DNA of 64,000 bases from Agromyces soli (GCF_022811605.1 NZ_CP094533.1:1798001-1862000), one strand, 5' to 3'. Counted from the first letter of the stretch, positions 18,447 to 29,545 are shown. Notes: generated from the letters alone by a model not told the origin. A program made the numbers and translations.

Positions 18447-19496
18447 TCAGCTGCGCGGCTTGAGCCGGACGGTCGGCAGCTCGGGGGCCGGCAGCGCCTC
18501 GCCCGGGTAGTCCGCGACAGTGCCGAAGCGCCCGTCGGGGTTGTCCCGGCCGATCACCTCGCTCTGCCACTGGCGGCGGAACTCGGCGACCTCCTCGTGG
18601 CTGCGGCCGATGAAGTTCCACCACATCACGAGCTCCTCGCCGAAGGGCGTGCCGCCGAGCAGCACGACGCGCGCCGGCTCGGCGTCGGCCCGCAGTCGCA
18701 CGCCCTCGTGCCGGGGCGGCAGGTAGCCGAGCTCGGCGCGCTCGAGCGTCGCGGTGTGCCCGGCGACCGCGAGCGGGTCGCCGCCGACCATCGCACCCGG
18801 GTCCTCGTCCTCGGTCGCGGCGATCGCGAGCTGCACGGGGCCGCGGTCGACGAGGATGCCGTGCTCGAAGCCGGGCTCGAGCTCGATCCACGCCTCGCCG
18901 CCGGCCGGCAGGTCGATCTGCGCCGCGACGAGCGGCGTGAACACCGTGACGGCCGCCTCGTCGTCGAGCCCGGGCAGCGTGCCGACGAAGACGCGCACGA
19001 CCGCGTCGTCGACCGTCGCCTCGCCGACCTCGGCGTGCTCGAAGAACGGCGCCACGTCGCGCGAGCCGTCGGGCAGGGCGACCCAGAGCTGCACGCCGTG
19101 CAGCGTCGTGGTCGTCGGCGTCGACACCTCGGAGTGCGAGATGCCGTGGCCCGCGGTCATCAGGTTCACCGCGCCCGGTCGCACGAGCGCGTGGCTGCCC
19201 GTCGAGTCGCGGTGCTCGATCTCGCCCTGGAACAGCCAGCTCACCGTCTGCAGCCCGGTGTGTGGGTGCGGCGGCACCACCATGCCGCCGGTCTCGGCCA
19301 CGTCGTCGGGCCCGTAGTGGTCGGCGAAGCACCACGCGCCGATCGTCGTGCGGCCGCGCTGGGGCAGGGTGCGCCGCACCGGCATGGCGCGCGGGCCGCC
19401 GAGCGGCACATCGCGCGGACGGAGCACCTCGATCGCGGCCCCGGCGCCCTCGGCGTGGCATCGCAGTTCGACCGGGTCCCGCTCGAGGTTGCTCAT
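18447..19496 (-). CDS. Pirin family protein
   Basis: 349 residues with the two-cupin pirin layout. The N-terminal cupin carries PHPHTGLQTVSWLFQGEIEHRDS and the metal-site GHGISHSE. The C-terminal part has LLGGTPFGEELVMWWNFIGRS, typical of long bacterial pirins. Roles reported for the family include quercetin dioxygenase activity and redox-linked regulation, and none can be chosen here. ATG 19496 fits a leaderless start, with TAGGAT 7 nt upstream. An in-frame ATG at 19505 is the alternative. Confidence 0.9.
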   Translation of the reverse strand: MSNLERDPVELRCHAEGAGAAIEVLRPRDVPLGGPRAMPVRRTLPQRGRTTIGAWCFADHYGPDDVAETGGMVVPPHPHTGLQTVSWLFQGEIEHRDSTGSHALVRPGAVNLMTAGHGISHSEVSTPTTTTLHGVQLWVALPDGSRDVAPFFEHAEVGEATVDDAVVRVFVGTLPGLDDEAAVTVFTPLVAAQIDLPAGGEAWIELEPGFEHGILVDRGPVQLAIAATEDEDPGAMVGGDPLAVAGHTATLERAELGYLPPRHEGVRLRADAEPARVVLLGGTPFGEELVMWWNFIGRSHEEVAEFRRQWQSEVIGRDNPDGRFGTVADYPGEALPAPELPTVRLKPRS

Positions 19497-19503
19497 GCGA
19501 GGC

Positions 19504-19509
19504 ATCCTA
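19504..19509 (-). promoter_or_regulatory. -10 box of the pirin gene
   Basis: TAGGAT on the minus strand, 7 nt before ATG 19496. Confidence 0.5.
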
Positions 19510-19551
19510 TGCCCGCCGGACGCGCCTCCCGGCGAGCCCTCCGGCGCCCGC

Positions 19552-19581
19552 TTCAACCCGGTGCCCGGCAGCCGATAGCAT
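19552..19581 (+). promoter_or_regulatory. Leaderless promoter of the lipoprotein gene
   Basis: -35 TTCAAC at 19552-19557, an 18-nt spacer and -10 TAGCAT at 19576-19581. It lies 6 nt before ATG 19588. Confidence 0.55.
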
Positions 19582-19587
19582 GGGCGC

Positions 19588-20034
19588 ATGGTTTCTTCCA
19601 CGGGCATCCGTCGTGCGTCGCTGGCCGCTGCTGCGCTGGCATCGGTCTTCCTCCTCTCGGCGTGCGCGCCGGGCACGAGCCCGGTCGAGAACTTCCCGGG
19701 GCTGCCCGAGGCCGAGCACGGTGAGGCCGGCCACGAGACCGGCGGCGACGAGAGCGCGCTGCAGGCGCAGTGGCTCGAGCTCGGCGGCAAGCTCGCCGTC
19801 ACCACCTTCGGCTCCTCGACCTGCCCGGTCATCGGCACCGACATCAAGGTGCTCGAGCCCGCCGGCGAGGGCAACACCGTCGAGATCGTCGTGCCCGAGC
19901 CCGACGCGACCACGCCCTGCACCATGGACTACGTGCCGCACACCACGGTCTTCTGGACCCCGATGAACGTCACCACCACCGAGAAGCTCACGGTGCGCCT
20001 CGGCGACGAGCAGACGGTCGTGCCGATCAAGTAG
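19588..20034 (+). CDS. Lipoprotein of unknown function
   Basis: 148 residues. The signal peptide ends in a lipobox LLSAC, with the cysteine near residue 26. The mature domain is about 110 residues and carries a cysteine pair (SSTCPVIG and TTPCTMDYV), probably a disulfide. It resembles small surface lipoproteins of Microbacteriaceae, and no function can be given. A strong hairpin follows the stop. Confidence 0.75.
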   Translation: MVSSTGIRRASLAAAALASVFLLSACAPGTSPVENFPGLPEAEHGEAGHETGGDESALQAQWLELGGKLAVTTFGSSTCPVIGTDIKVLEPAGEGNTVEIVVPEPDATTPCTMDYVPHTTVFWTPMNVTTTEKLTVRLGDEQTVVPIK

Positions 20035-20050
20035 CGGCTCCCCGCCTTCC

Positions 20051-20089
20051 CGACGGGCCGTCGGCGCTGCGCGCGCCGACGGCCCGTCG
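20051..20089 (+). terminator. Perfect 17-bp hairpin
   Basis: The arms 20051-20067 and 20073-20089 are fully complementary around a 5-nt loop. They stand 17 nt after the lipoprotein stop and before clpC. A weak T-rich tail (TCGTTCGT) follows. Confidence 0.75.
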
Positions 20090-20200
20090 TCGTTCGTCAA
20101 GTCCGGTGCGCCCACGGCGAACAGCGCCCCGCGAGCCATCCGCCTTGTTTACGCTCGTTGTATCGATGCCCACACAGCCGGCGTCGACGAGGAGTTGATG

Positions 20201-22729
<2,529 letters not shown>

Positions 22730-22747
22730 TCCCCGCCGGCCGACTCC

Positions 22748-22780
22748 GGATGCCCCGTGCTCGACGAGCACGGGGCATCC
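22748..22780 (+). terminator. Hairpin terminator after clpC
   Basis: GGATGCCCCGTGCT and its exact complement AGCACGGGGCATCC flank a CGACG loop (14 bp). A short T run (GTTTTCC at 22794-22800) lies further on. Confidence 0.75.
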
Positions 22781-22820
22781 GCCGTTCCCGGCCGTTTTCC
22801 CTCGGCGAGCCGCGCGGTCC

Positions 22821-22826
22821 TACGAT
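22821..22826 (+). promoter_or_regulatory. -10 box of argA
   Basis: TACGAT, 6 nt before ATG 22833. No clear -35. Confidence 0.5.
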
Positions 22827-22832
22827 TGGGCG

Positions 22833-23336
22833 ATGACCGACTTCACGGTGCGCCGGGCGCGCACGAGCGATGTGCCGAGGATCATCGACGTCGTGGAGCC
22901 GTTCGTCAGCCGACGAATCCTGCTCGGCAAGGAGCGGGTCGACCTGTACGGCGCAATCCAGGAGTTCCGGGTCGCCGAGGACGCCGAGGGCCGCGTCATC
23001 GGCGCGGGCGCCCTGCACGTGATCTGGGAGGACCTCGGCGAGGTGCGCACCCTCGCGGTCGCCGAGGAGTGGCTCGGCCGCGGCGTCGGGCGCGCGCTGC
23101 TCGACGCGCTCGAGCACGACGCCCGCGAGCTCGGCCTGTCGCGGCTGTTCTGCCTGACCTTCGAGGTGGGCTTCTTCGGCCGCAACGGCTTCGAGGACAT
23201 GGGCGAGGAGACCGTCGACCCCGAGGTGTACGCCGAGCTCGTGCGCTCGCACGACGAGGGCGTCGCGGAGTTCCTCGACCTCGCCCGGGTGAAGCAGAAC
23301 ACGCTCGGCAACACGCGCATGCTGAAGCGCCTCTGA
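22833..23336 (+). CDS. argA: Amino-acid (glutamate) N-acetyltransferase, short ArgA type
   Basis: 167 residues, single GNAT domain. VRRARTSDVPRI, GAIQEFRVAE, LGEVRTLAVAEEWLGRGVGRALL (acetyl-CoA loop), LTFEVGFFGRNGFE and EFLDLARVKQNTLGNTRML match the actinobacterial Rv2747-type N-acetylglutamate synthase along its full length. It catalyses the first step of arginine synthesis and lacks the kinase-like regulatory domain of the enterobacterial enzyme. It is probably leaderless. Confidence 0.88.
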   Translation: MTDFTVRRARTSDVPRIIDVVEPFVSRRILLGKERVDLYGAIQEFRVAEDAEGRVIGAGALHVIWEDLGEVRTLAVAEEWLGRGVGRALLDALEHDARELGLSRLFCLTFEVGFFGRNGFEDMGEETVDPEVYAELVRSHDEGVAEFLDLARVKQNTLGNTRMLKRL

Positions 23337-23397
23337 GCCGAGCTGGGGGATGCCCCGGCGCGCCGCGTGCCTGCCCGACGCCGCGCGCCGCTGGACG

Positions 23398-23403
23398 TAC
23401 CCT
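23398..23403 (+). promoter_or_regulatory. -10 box
   Basis: TACCCT, 6 nt before ATG 23410. Confidence 0.45.
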
Positions 23404-23409
23404 GTGGCC

Positions 23410-24051
23410 ATGTCGACGAACCCTGCACCGAACGGGCGGCTCTCGCCCGCGGTGTACCGGCGTCGCCGGCTGATGGTGCTGCTCGGCGTCGTCGCGGTGA
23501 TCGTCGCGATCGTGCTGGTGATCGTGCGCCCGGGCTCCAGCCAGGGCGACGAGAAGTCGCCTCCGCCCGCGGAGAAGACGACGGATGCCCCGGCCAGCAC
23601 GGCGCCCGAGACCGTCATCCCGACCGAGGAGACCGCCGCCGACGGCGCCCCGTGCGATCCCGCGCAGCTGCTCGTCGAGGCGGTCACCGACATGGGGCAG
23701 TACCAGGCGGGGGAGCAGCCGCAGCTCTCCGTGTCGATCACGAACACCGGCAAGAACGTCTGCGTCATGAACGCGGGCACCGCGGTGCAGGAGTTCACGA
23801 TCAGCAGCGGCGACGAGGTCTACTGGCGCTCGAGCGACTGCCAGACCGACGCGGTCGATGCGCAGGTCTCGCTCACGCCCGGCACCCCGGTCGGCTCGGC
23901 CGTGCCGATCGTGTGGGACCGCACCCGCTCCTCGACCGACACGTGCACCGGGGCGCGCGAGGCCGTGCCGGCCGACGGCGCCTCCTACCACCTGGAGGTC
24001 TCGGTCGACGGCATCGCCTCGGCCGAGACGAAGCAGTTCCTGCTGTACTAG
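23410..24051 (+). CDS. Membrane-anchored extracytoplasmic protein of unknown function
   Basis: 213 residues. A basic N terminus (VYRRRRL) and one membrane helix (about 20-40) precede a Pro/Thr/Glu-rich spacer to about residue 75. An all-beta domain of about 130 residues follows, with two cysteine pairs (CDPAQ, NVCVMN, DCQTD, DTCTG). Conserved proteins of this kind lie next to argA or clpC in related genomes. No function is known to me. ATG 23410 is chosen for its leaderless -10 box. Confidence 0.7.
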   Translation: MSTNPAPNGRLSPAVYRRRRLMVLLGVVAVIVAIVLVIVRPGSSQGDEKSPPPAEKTTDAPASTAPETVIPTEETAADGAPCDPAQLLVEAVTDMGQYQAGEQPQLSVSITNTGKNVCVMNAGTAVQEFTISSGDEVYWRSSDCQTDAVDAQVSLTPGTPVGSAVPIVWDRTRSSTDTCTGAREAVPADGASYHLEVSVDGIASAETKQFLLY

Positions 24052-24064
24052 CGGGCGGCCCCGC

Positions 24065-24070
24065 TAGCGT
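24065..24070 (+). promoter_or_regulatory. -10 box
   Basis: TAGCGT, 6 nt before ATG 24077. Confidence 0.45.
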
Positions 24071-24076
24071 GGTCGG

Positions 24077-24706
24077 ATGAGTTTCATGCCCTTGCGCTCG
24101 CGGTCCCGCACCCTCTCCGCGTGGTTCGCGACCAGGCCCGAGCTGTTCACCTCGGAGCGCTCTCCGCGCAAGACGATCACGTGGGCCGTGATCGCCGTGA
24201 TCATGGCGATCGTGACGCTCCTCGTCTTCCTCAACCCGACCGGGACGGTCGAACTTCTGGGCGGGCGCGTGCGCTCCGGCCTCGCGATCGCGGGAGCCTT
24301 CGCGCTGCCGCCCGTCCTCCTCATCGTGAGCGTGGTCATGATCTTCGCCGGGGCCCGCCGCTGGCGGGTGAAGGGCGGCGGCGTGCTGAGCAACGCCGCG
24401 ATCAACAGTGTGAGCGCGAGCTTCCCTCTCGACCGAGCGCTGTCCGCCCTGTGCGAGGGCCGCGCCGACAGCGTCGGGGTGATCGCCGCATTGGCGGCCA
24501 TGAAGGAAGACACCGGGAACGAGCGTCTCGTCACGATCTGGTCCTCGCCCGCCGACCGGGCCATGTACATCGCGGTGCTGCGTGTCGACGGCAACGCGCA
24601 GTGGTTCGACACCGAACCGATCACGGTCGATCCGGACCGCTACTTCGACGCGAAGGTGTACGACCTCGCCGCCGCGCGCGGCAAGACGAGCATCGACGGT
24701 CTCTGA
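24077..24706 (+). CDS. Two-helix membrane protein of unknown function
   Basis: 209 residues. Two membrane helices (about 35-52 and 70-95) are followed by a cytoplasmic domain of about 110 residues without a recognised fold (AALAAMKEDTGNERLVTIW, MYIAVLRVDGNAQWFD). Base composition is slightly less GC-rich than in neighbours. Not recognised. Confidence 0.65.
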   Translation: MSFMPLRSRSRTLSAWFATRPELFTSERSPRKTITWAVIAVIMAIVTLLVFLNPTGTVELLGGRVRSGLAIAGAFALPPVLLIVSVVMIFAGARRWRVKGGGVLSNAAINSVSASFPLDRALSALCEGRADSVGVIAALAAMKEDTGNERLVTIWSSPADRAMYIAVLRVDGNAQWFDTEPITVDPDRYFDAKVYDLAAARGKTSIDGL

Positions 24707-24740
24707 TCAGCGCGACCTCCACGGCCGCCCCGCGACACCG

Positions 24741-25652
24741 TCAGTGCCCCAGCCGCTTCTCGAGCGCGACGCCCTGCGGCGTCTCGAACCGCGCGGCGAG
24801 GCTCTTCGGCGCACTGCTGAACGAGATCCGTCCGCCCGAGGCGGCATCCCAGCTCGCGATCCGCGACTCCTTGACTTCGCGCAGCGCGGCCGGCCCCCAG
24901 CGACGCTCCCCCTCGCGCACGGCGAGCGTGAACGCGTCGCCGAGGAAGGAGGTCGAGGCGGGAGTCACCTCGCGGATCACGTCGGAGATCCGGAGCGTGA
25001 GATAGCTCAGCGGATTCTCGCCGATCGTCGAGACATCCGGGATCGTGAAGCCTGAGACGGTATTCATGAGGTAGGAGACGCCGCGGTCGACCTCGACCGA
25101 CCAGCCGAACCGCTCGGCCCCGACCGCGATGACCTCATCGCGCGTGAGCGGCCAGGAGGCGTCCGCCCAGAAGCCCATGACGTCGCACGCCTCGCTCGGA
25201 GTCATCGCCTTCCACGGCGGGATGGGATGCCGGTGCGCGGTGACCTCCACGTCGTCGACGTCGACCCAGCGGGCCCAGCCGTCGCGGGCGTCCCCCTCCC
25301 AGCCGTCACCCCAGACGAGTCGACTGTCGCGCGTGACGATCGCCGCACGCCCGTCACGTACGGCCTGCACCCCGTACTCGGCGCCGTCGAGCACCGCAGT
25401 CCACGTCCACCGGACGAGATCCTCGACCGCGGAACGGGGGACGCAGATGACGTCGTCCCGCGCTCCCGCGCTGCCCGTGACCTCCGGCGTGCCCTCGGGG
25501 ACGTCCGATCGCCGGGCGGAGACGAAGGCGACGCGGATCCCCAGCGCTCCCGCCGGTCCGCTGGAGAGCAGCTCGACCTCCCGGCCGCTGATCCGGCCGA
25601 AGAGCCCGACGGGGTGCGGCGGCTCGTGCCGGAGGGCGGCGTCTTCAACCAT
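24741..25652 (-). CDS. Protein of unknown function, two soluble domains
   Basis: About 303 residues with no signal peptide or membrane segment. The N-terminal half holds VRWTWTAVLDGAEYGVQAV and a Trp-rich loop (WGDGWEGDARDGWARW). The C-terminal half (from about 150) begins LTRDEVIAVGAERFGWSVE and resembles short DUF6301-type actinobacterial proteins, a weak match from memory. ATG 25652 is chosen because GAGAGGA lies 6 nt before it, and the earlier ATG 25658 abuts that site. GC content is lower than around it. Confidence 0.55.
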   Translation of the reverse strand: MVEDAALRHEPPHPVGLFGRISGREVELLSSGPAGALGIRVAFVSARRSDVPEGTPEVTGSAGARDDVICVPRSAVEDLVRWTWTAVLDGAEYGVQAVRDGRAAIVTRDSRLVWGDGWEGDARDGWARWVDVDDVEVTAHRHPIPPWKAMTPSEACDVMGFWADASWPLTRDEVIAVGAERFGWSVEVDRGVSYLMNTVSGFTIPDVSTIGENPLSYLTLRISDVIREVTPASTSFLGDAFTLAVREGERRWGPAALREVKESRIASWDAASGGRISFSSAPKSLAARFETPQGVALEKRLGH

Positions 25653-25746
25653 GCGCATTCCTCTCAGAGGGAGACGGAGATGCCTTCATGATAGGTCGGG
25701 CACCGTTCGGCGGCGTCGTCGTCGGACGACAGTGCCGGCTCGCGCG

Positions 25747-26025
25747 TTAGAGCTCGCCGAGGATGCGCGCGCGGGTCTGCTCGTACTCCGCGTCGCTGAT
25801 GCGGCCCTGTTCGCGCAGGCGATCGAGCTCGGCGAGGCGGTCGGATGCGCTCAGCGCGGGTGCCGGTGCGGTCTGGGGCGGGTGCGGGCTCATGGGTGAT
25901 GCCGGAGGCGCGGTGTTGCGCGAGACGCGCACGACGACGAGCACGATCACCGCGACGATCGCGAGCGGCACGAGCACCATGCCGAGAATGATGAACGCGT
26001 GCCAGCCGTCGAATCCCATGAACAT
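25747..26025 (-). CDS. SHOCT-domain small membrane protein
   Basis: 92 residues. One membrane helix (about 8-32) and a Pro-rich linker precede a C-terminal SHOCT helix-turn-helix (RLAELDRLREQGRISDAEYE). SHOCT units are short oligomerisation or binding modules. Probably leaderless. Confidence 0.85.
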   Translation of the reverse strand: MFMGFDGWHAFIILGMVLVPLAIVAVIVLVVVRVSRNTAPPASPMSPHPPQTAPAPALSASDRLAELDRLREQGRISDAEYEQTRARILGEL

Positions 26026-26031
26026 AGGGCG

Positions 26032-26037
26032 AGCCTA
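26032..26037 (-). promoter_or_regulatory. -10 box of the SHOCT gene
   Basis: TAGGCT on the minus strand, 6 nt before ATG 26025. The same bases overlap the end of the pentapeptide gene's downstream spacer. Confidence 0.5.
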
Positions 26038-26048
26038 GTGCCGGCGGG

Positions 26049-26708
26049 TCAGCGGTCTTCGATGCGCAGGCCGAGCTGGGCCGCGAAGTGTTCGGCGAGG
26101 GCGGCGGCCTGTTGCGAGTCGATCGTGGCGCCGGCGAGGCCCTCGAGGCTGCGGATGGCGCGGATGTCGAGCCCGCGCAGATCGACGTCCTGCATGGTGG
26201 CCCGGGTGACGACGAGCTCGCCGACCGTGCAGTCCTCGAAGGCGACCCGGGCGAGGCTGGCCTCGCCGAGGTCGAGCTCGTCGAAGGTGCAGCCGCGGAA
26301 CCGGACGTCGCGCAGCGCGGCGGCGCGCAGGTTCACCCAGCCGAGCTTGGACTGCTCGACGACGAGGGAGTGCAGTTCGGCGTCGTAGAGCTCGGCGGAG
26401 CCGATGCGGGAGCCTTCGATGCGCACATCGCGGAACGTCGAACGGGCGGCGGAGAGCACCGGGGCGTTCAGCCGCTCGATGCGCGTCTCGAGGAAGCGGG
26501 CAGCGCGGAACGAGGCCTCGTGCGCGTTCCACCCCACGAGCTCGCACTCGGAGAACGTCGCGCCGGAGAAGTCGCGGCCCTCGACCTCGGCGTCGACGAA
26601 GCGGAGCCCCTCGACGGTGCGCTGCGGGCCGAGCTCTGCGGCGTCACCGGGCTGGAGGCCGTCGAGGCGGAGCGGGTCGATCTGGGGCGCGCGGGTGGGC
26701 TTGGGCAT
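26049..26708 (-). CDS. Pentapeptide repeat protein
   Basis: 219 residues built of successive A(D/N)LxX-type pentapeptides from about residue 33 to 185 (for example GRDFSGATFSECELVG, AALRDVRFRGCTFDELDLG, ASLARVAFEDCTV). These give a right-handed quadrilateral beta helix. Some relatives mimic DNA and protect gyrase, and nothing here shows that function. Its promoter is back-to-back with that of the next gene. Confidence 0.88.
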   Translation of the reverse strand: MPKPTRAPQIDPLRLDGLQPGDAAELGPQRTVEGLRFVDAEVEGRDFSGATFSECELVGWNAHEASFRAARFLETRIERLNAPVLSAARSTFRDVRIEGSRIGSAELYDAELHSLVVEQSKLGWVNLRAAALRDVRFRGCTFDELDLGEASLARVAFEDCTVGELVVTRATMQDVDLRGLDIRAIRSLEGLAGATIDSQQAAALAEHFAAQLGLRIEDR

Positions 26709-26714
26709 GGCTGC

Positions 26715-26720
26715 ACGCTA
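26715..26720 (-). promoter_or_regulatory. -10 box of the pentapeptide gene
   Basis: TAGCGT on the minus strand, 6 nt before ATG 26708. Confidence 0.5.
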
Positions 26721-26765
26721 TCGGCCGCGACCGACATGGCGGCCTGGGGCACGTCCGCGCGCGGC

Positions 26766-26771
26766 TACGCT
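26766..26771 (+). promoter_or_regulatory. -10 box of the SseB-like gene
   Basis: TACGCT, 6 nt before ATG 26778. It forms a divergent leaderless pair with 26715-26720. Confidence 0.5.
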
Positions 26772-26777
26772 GGAGGG

Positions 26778-27185
26778 ATGGCAGGCACGGGCAAGAAGAA
26801 GGCGAAGGAGCCCCTGGAGTTCCGTTCGCAGGCGCTCGCGGAGGCGCTCGAACGGCAGGACATGGCGGCGGTCGCCCTCGCCCTGCGTCACGGCAACACC
26901 GTCGTGCCGCTCGTGAAGCCCGGCCCGCGCGACCGGCCGCTCGACGGCGGCGAGGTGTGGACCTATCGCGACCCGAAGACCGGCGAAGTCGCGCTGCTGC
27001 TGTTCAGCGATGCGGCCCACAAGCCGGCGAACCTGCCGCCCGCGGTGGGGCTGCAGAGCCCCGGCTGGCTGCGCAGCTTCCTGAAACGCTACGAGTCGAC
27101 GATCACCACGGTGTTCCTCGACATCGCCGGCCCGCACCCGATGCAGGCACCGCCCGGCGAGCTGCTGCGCGCGCTCGAGGCGTAG
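26778..27185 (+). CDS. SseB-like domain protein
   Basis: 135 residues, soluble. EALERQDMAAVALALRHGNTVVPL followed by VWTYRDPKTGEVALLLFSDA resembles the SseB N-terminal domain found in many small actinobacterial proteins. Function unknown. The longer upstream frame is antisense to the pentapeptide gene and is not used. It converges on radA. Confidence 0.6.
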   Translation: MAGTGKKKAKEPLEFRSQALAEALERQDMAAVALALRHGNTVVPLVKPGPRDRPLDGGEVWTYRDPKTGEVALLLFSDAAHKPANLPPAVGLQSPGWLRSFLKRYESTITTVFLDIAGPHPMQAPPGELLRALEA

Positions 27186-27215
27186 CCGGGCAGCCATCGG
27201 CGACCCGCGCGAGGC

Positions 27216-28580
27216 TCAGAACGCCGCGTCGAGCTCCCGCTCGCGCGAGCCCTTGGCGGCCAGCATCGCGCGCTCGACCGCGGCGCGCACGCTGCCCGCC
27301 TCGACGTCGAGGATCGAGGTGTAGCCGAGCCGGCGGGCCTCGGTGGCGCGCTGCGTCGCCGCGGCGACGGGCCGCACCTCGCCCGCGAGGCTGATCTCGC
27401 CGAAGGCGGCGAGCTCGTGCGGCACGGCCCGGTCGCGCATCGCCGAGGCGATGGCCACCGCGATGGCGAGGTCGGCGCCCGGCTCGACGAGGCGCACGCC
27501 GCCGACCGTGGAGACGTAGACGTCGTGCTCGCCGAGTGCCTTGAGCCCCGCCCGCCGCTCGAGGACGGCGAGGATCATGGCCACCCGCGAGGGGTCGACG
27601 CCGTTCACCACGCGACGCGGTTGCGGCGCCTTCGTCGCGACGACGAGCGCCTGCACCTCGACCGGCAGCGCCCGGCGGCCTTCGAGGGCCACGGTGACGC
27701 AGGTGCCGCTCACCGAGGTGCGGGCGCGGCTGAGGAACAGGCCGGAGGGGTCGGGCACCTCGGCGATGCCGTCGCCGGTCATCTCGAAGCAACCGACCTC
27801 GTCGGTGGGGCCGAAGCGGTTCTTCAGCGCGCGCACGAAGCGCAGCGAGGTCTGCCGGTCGCCCTCGAAGTGGCACACGACGTCGACGAGATGCTCGAGC
27901 AGGCGGGGACCGGCGATCGTGCCGTCTTTCGTGACGTGCCCGACGAGCAGCAGCGGCAGATCGCGCTCCTTCGCGACGCGGATGAGCGTGGAGGCGACCT
28001 CGCGCACCTGGCTGGGCTGCCCCGGCAGGCCGTCGACCAGGGAGCTCGCGACCGTCTGCACCGAGTCGACGATGAGCAGTTCGGGGGAGACCTCGTCGAT
28101 CTGCCCGAGCACCGTGGCGAGATCGGCCTCGGCGGCGAGGTAGAGCTCGTCGTGCAGGGCGCCCGTGCGGCCCGCGCGCAGCCGCACCTGGGCCGCCGAC
28201 TCCTCGGCGCTGACGTAGAGCACCCGGCGGCCGCCCGCGGCGACGCGCGCGGCGACCTCGAGCAGCAGGGTGGACTTGCCGACGCCGGGCTCACCGGAGA
28301 GCAGGATGGCGGCGCCCGCGACGATGCCGCCGCCGAGCACCCGGTCGAACTCGCCGATGCCGCTCGGCCGGTGGCTCGTGGCGGCGACCTCGATGTGCGC
28401 GATGGGCCGCGCGGCCTGCGACGGTGCGATCGCCGCGGCCTTGACCGTGCGGGTGATGCCCGTCGGGGCCGCGGCCTCGACGACGGTGCCCCACTGCTGG
28501 CACTCGGCGCAGCGGCCGACCCATTTGGCGGTGCTCCACCCGCACTCGGTGCAGCGGAAGGCGGTGCTCGTTCGGGCCAT
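27216..28580 (-). CDS. radA: DNA repair protein RadA
   Basis: 454 residues. A C4 zinc finger (C10, C13, C24, C27) is followed by a RecA-like domain with Walker A GEPGVGKSTLLL near residue 95, the RadA-specific KNRFG motif (LKNRFGPTDEVGCFEM), and a C-terminal Lon-like domain (SRVAMILAVLERRAGLKAL, VYVSTVGGVRLVEPGADLA). It promotes branch migration during recombination repair. Its -10 box overlaps the stop codon of the upstream gene. Confidence 0.96.
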   Translation of the reverse strand: MARTSTAFRCTECGWSTAKWVGRCAECQQWGTVVEAAAPTGITRTVKAAAIAPSQAARPIAHIEVAATSHRPSGIGEFDRVLGGGIVAGAAILLSGEPGVGKSTLLLEVAARVAAGGRRVLYVSAEESAAQVRLRAGRTGALHDELYLAAEADLATVLGQIDEVSPELLIVDSVQTVASSLVDGLPGQPSQVREVASTLIRVAKERDLPLLLVGHVTKDGTIAGPRLLEHLVDVVCHFEGDRQTSLRFVRALKNRFGPTDEVGCFEMTGDGIAEVPDPSGLFLSRARTSVSGTCVTVALEGRRALPVEVQALVVATKAPQPRRVVNGVDPSRVAMILAVLERRAGLKALGEHDVYVSTVGGVRLVEPGADLAIAVAIASAMRDRAVPHELAAFGEISLAGEVRPVAAATQRATEARRLGYTSILDVEAGSVRAAVERAMLAAKGSRERELDAAF

Positions 28581-28586
28581 GCCCAG

Positions 28587-28592
28587 AGCCTA
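28587..28592 (-). promoter_or_regulatory. -10 box of radA
   Basis: TAGGCT on the minus strand, 6 nt before ATG 28580. Its first three bases are the TAG stop of the SGNH hydrolase gene. Confidence 0.5.
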
Positions 28593-29360
28593 GCCGCGGC
28601 CCCCGACACGGCCGGGCAGCTCGGCGAGCCGCGAGATCACCGCAGGGCGGAAGGCGCCCGCCCAGACCCGGTAGCCGCGGTCGTTCGGGTGGAACCAGTC
28701 CTTCGCGAAGCCGGTCAGGATGCCGCGAACGCCCTGCCGCTTCGTCGCCTCGTGCAGGGGCACGACGACGAGCCCGCGCGCCGCCGCCTCCCGGCGGAGG
28801 ATCGCGTTCGCCTCGGCGACCTTGCGCTCGTTCGCGGGGAAGTAGAAGTACGGCAGATCGGCCACGACGGCGTGCTTGGGGACCGCATCGAACACGGCGC
28901 GGATGCCCTCGGCGAAGGCATCGGCATCCCAGTCGGCAATATCGTTCGCGCCGATCGCGACGGTGGCGACATCGGGCCGCAGCTTGCCGAAGCGGGGCAG
29001 CTGATCGCGCACCGCGAGCCCGACGGTGGCACCGGAGACGCTGAGGTTCACGACCCGCACCGTGCGCCCGCTGCGGCTGCGGAGCTCGTCGGCGAGGAGC
29101 CCCACGTAGCCGAGATCGGGGCGGCTCGCCCCGATGCCCTGCGCGGCGCTGTCGCCGATCGCGACGTAGAGCAGCTCGCCCCGGGTCTTCGCGAGGTCGC
29201 GCCACCACTTCGAGTGCACGGGGAGCGTCTCGTTCAGCACCGCGGACTGCTCGCGCCGGCGCTCGCCGAAGGCACGCCAGCCGAGGGCGCCGGCGGCCGC
29301 GGCGGCGCCGACGCCGCCGGCGACGAGCGCGATGGTGGCGAGACGGTGCGGAGCGGGCAT
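28590..29360 (-). CDS. SGNH/GDSL hydrolase, membrane anchored
   Basis: 256 residues. One N-terminal membrane helix (about 7-28) anchors an esterase domain. It has block I AIGDSAAQGIG with the serine near residue 71, block III VAIGANDI, and block V DWFHPNDRGY with the catalytic Asp/His pair. Such enzymes deacylate lipids or glycans, and the substrate here is unknown. Probably leaderless (TAGTTT). Confidence 0.9.
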   Translation of the reverse strand: MPAPHRLATIALVAGGVGAAAAAGALGWRAFGERRREQSAVLNETLPVHSKWWRDLAKTRGELLYVAIGDSAAQGIGASRPDLGYVGLLADELRSRSGRTVRVVNLSVSGATVGLAVRDQLPRFGKLRPDVATVAIGANDIADWDADAFAEGIRAVFDAVPKHAVVADLPYFYFPANERKVAEANAILRREAAARGLVVVPLHEATKRQGVRGILTGFAKDWFHPNDRGYRVWAGAFRPAVISRLAELPGRVGGRG

Positions 29361-29366
29361 GCGACG

Positions 29367-29372
29367 AAACTA
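29367..29372 (-). promoter_or_regulatory. -10 box of the SGNH hydrolase gene
   Basis: TAGTTT on the minus strand, 6 nt before ATG 29360. Confidence 0.5.
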
Positions 29373-29454
29373 TGGGCGTCCGCTGAACGTCGGCTGAGCC
29401 ATCCGCCGTCCGTCCGTTTTGGCCAGCCGGGCGGGATCGTCTACTATCGATCCC

Positions 29455-29545
29455 GGTGACGTGTCCGAGCGGCCGAAGGTGCAACTCTCGAAAAGTTGTG
29501 TAGGGTAACCCCCTACCGTGGGTTCAAATCCCACCGTCACCGCCA
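29455..29545 (+). tRNA. tRNA-Ser (anticodon CGA)
   Basis: Acceptor stem GGTGACG pairs with CGTCACC, G is the discriminator, and CCA is encoded at 29543-29545. The anticodon arm is CAACT-CTCGAAA-AGTTG, placing CGA at 29489-29491, which reads UCG codons. The long variable arm (TAGGGTAACCCCCTA) is typical of class II serine tRNAs, and the T arm has GGTTCAAATCC. A strong terminator follows. Confidence 0.97.

Noticed and set aside
20100-20194. Possible ClgR or heat-shock operator before clpC
   Set aside because: Partial matches (GGCGAACAGCG) do not have the spacing of known ClgR sites closely enough to call.
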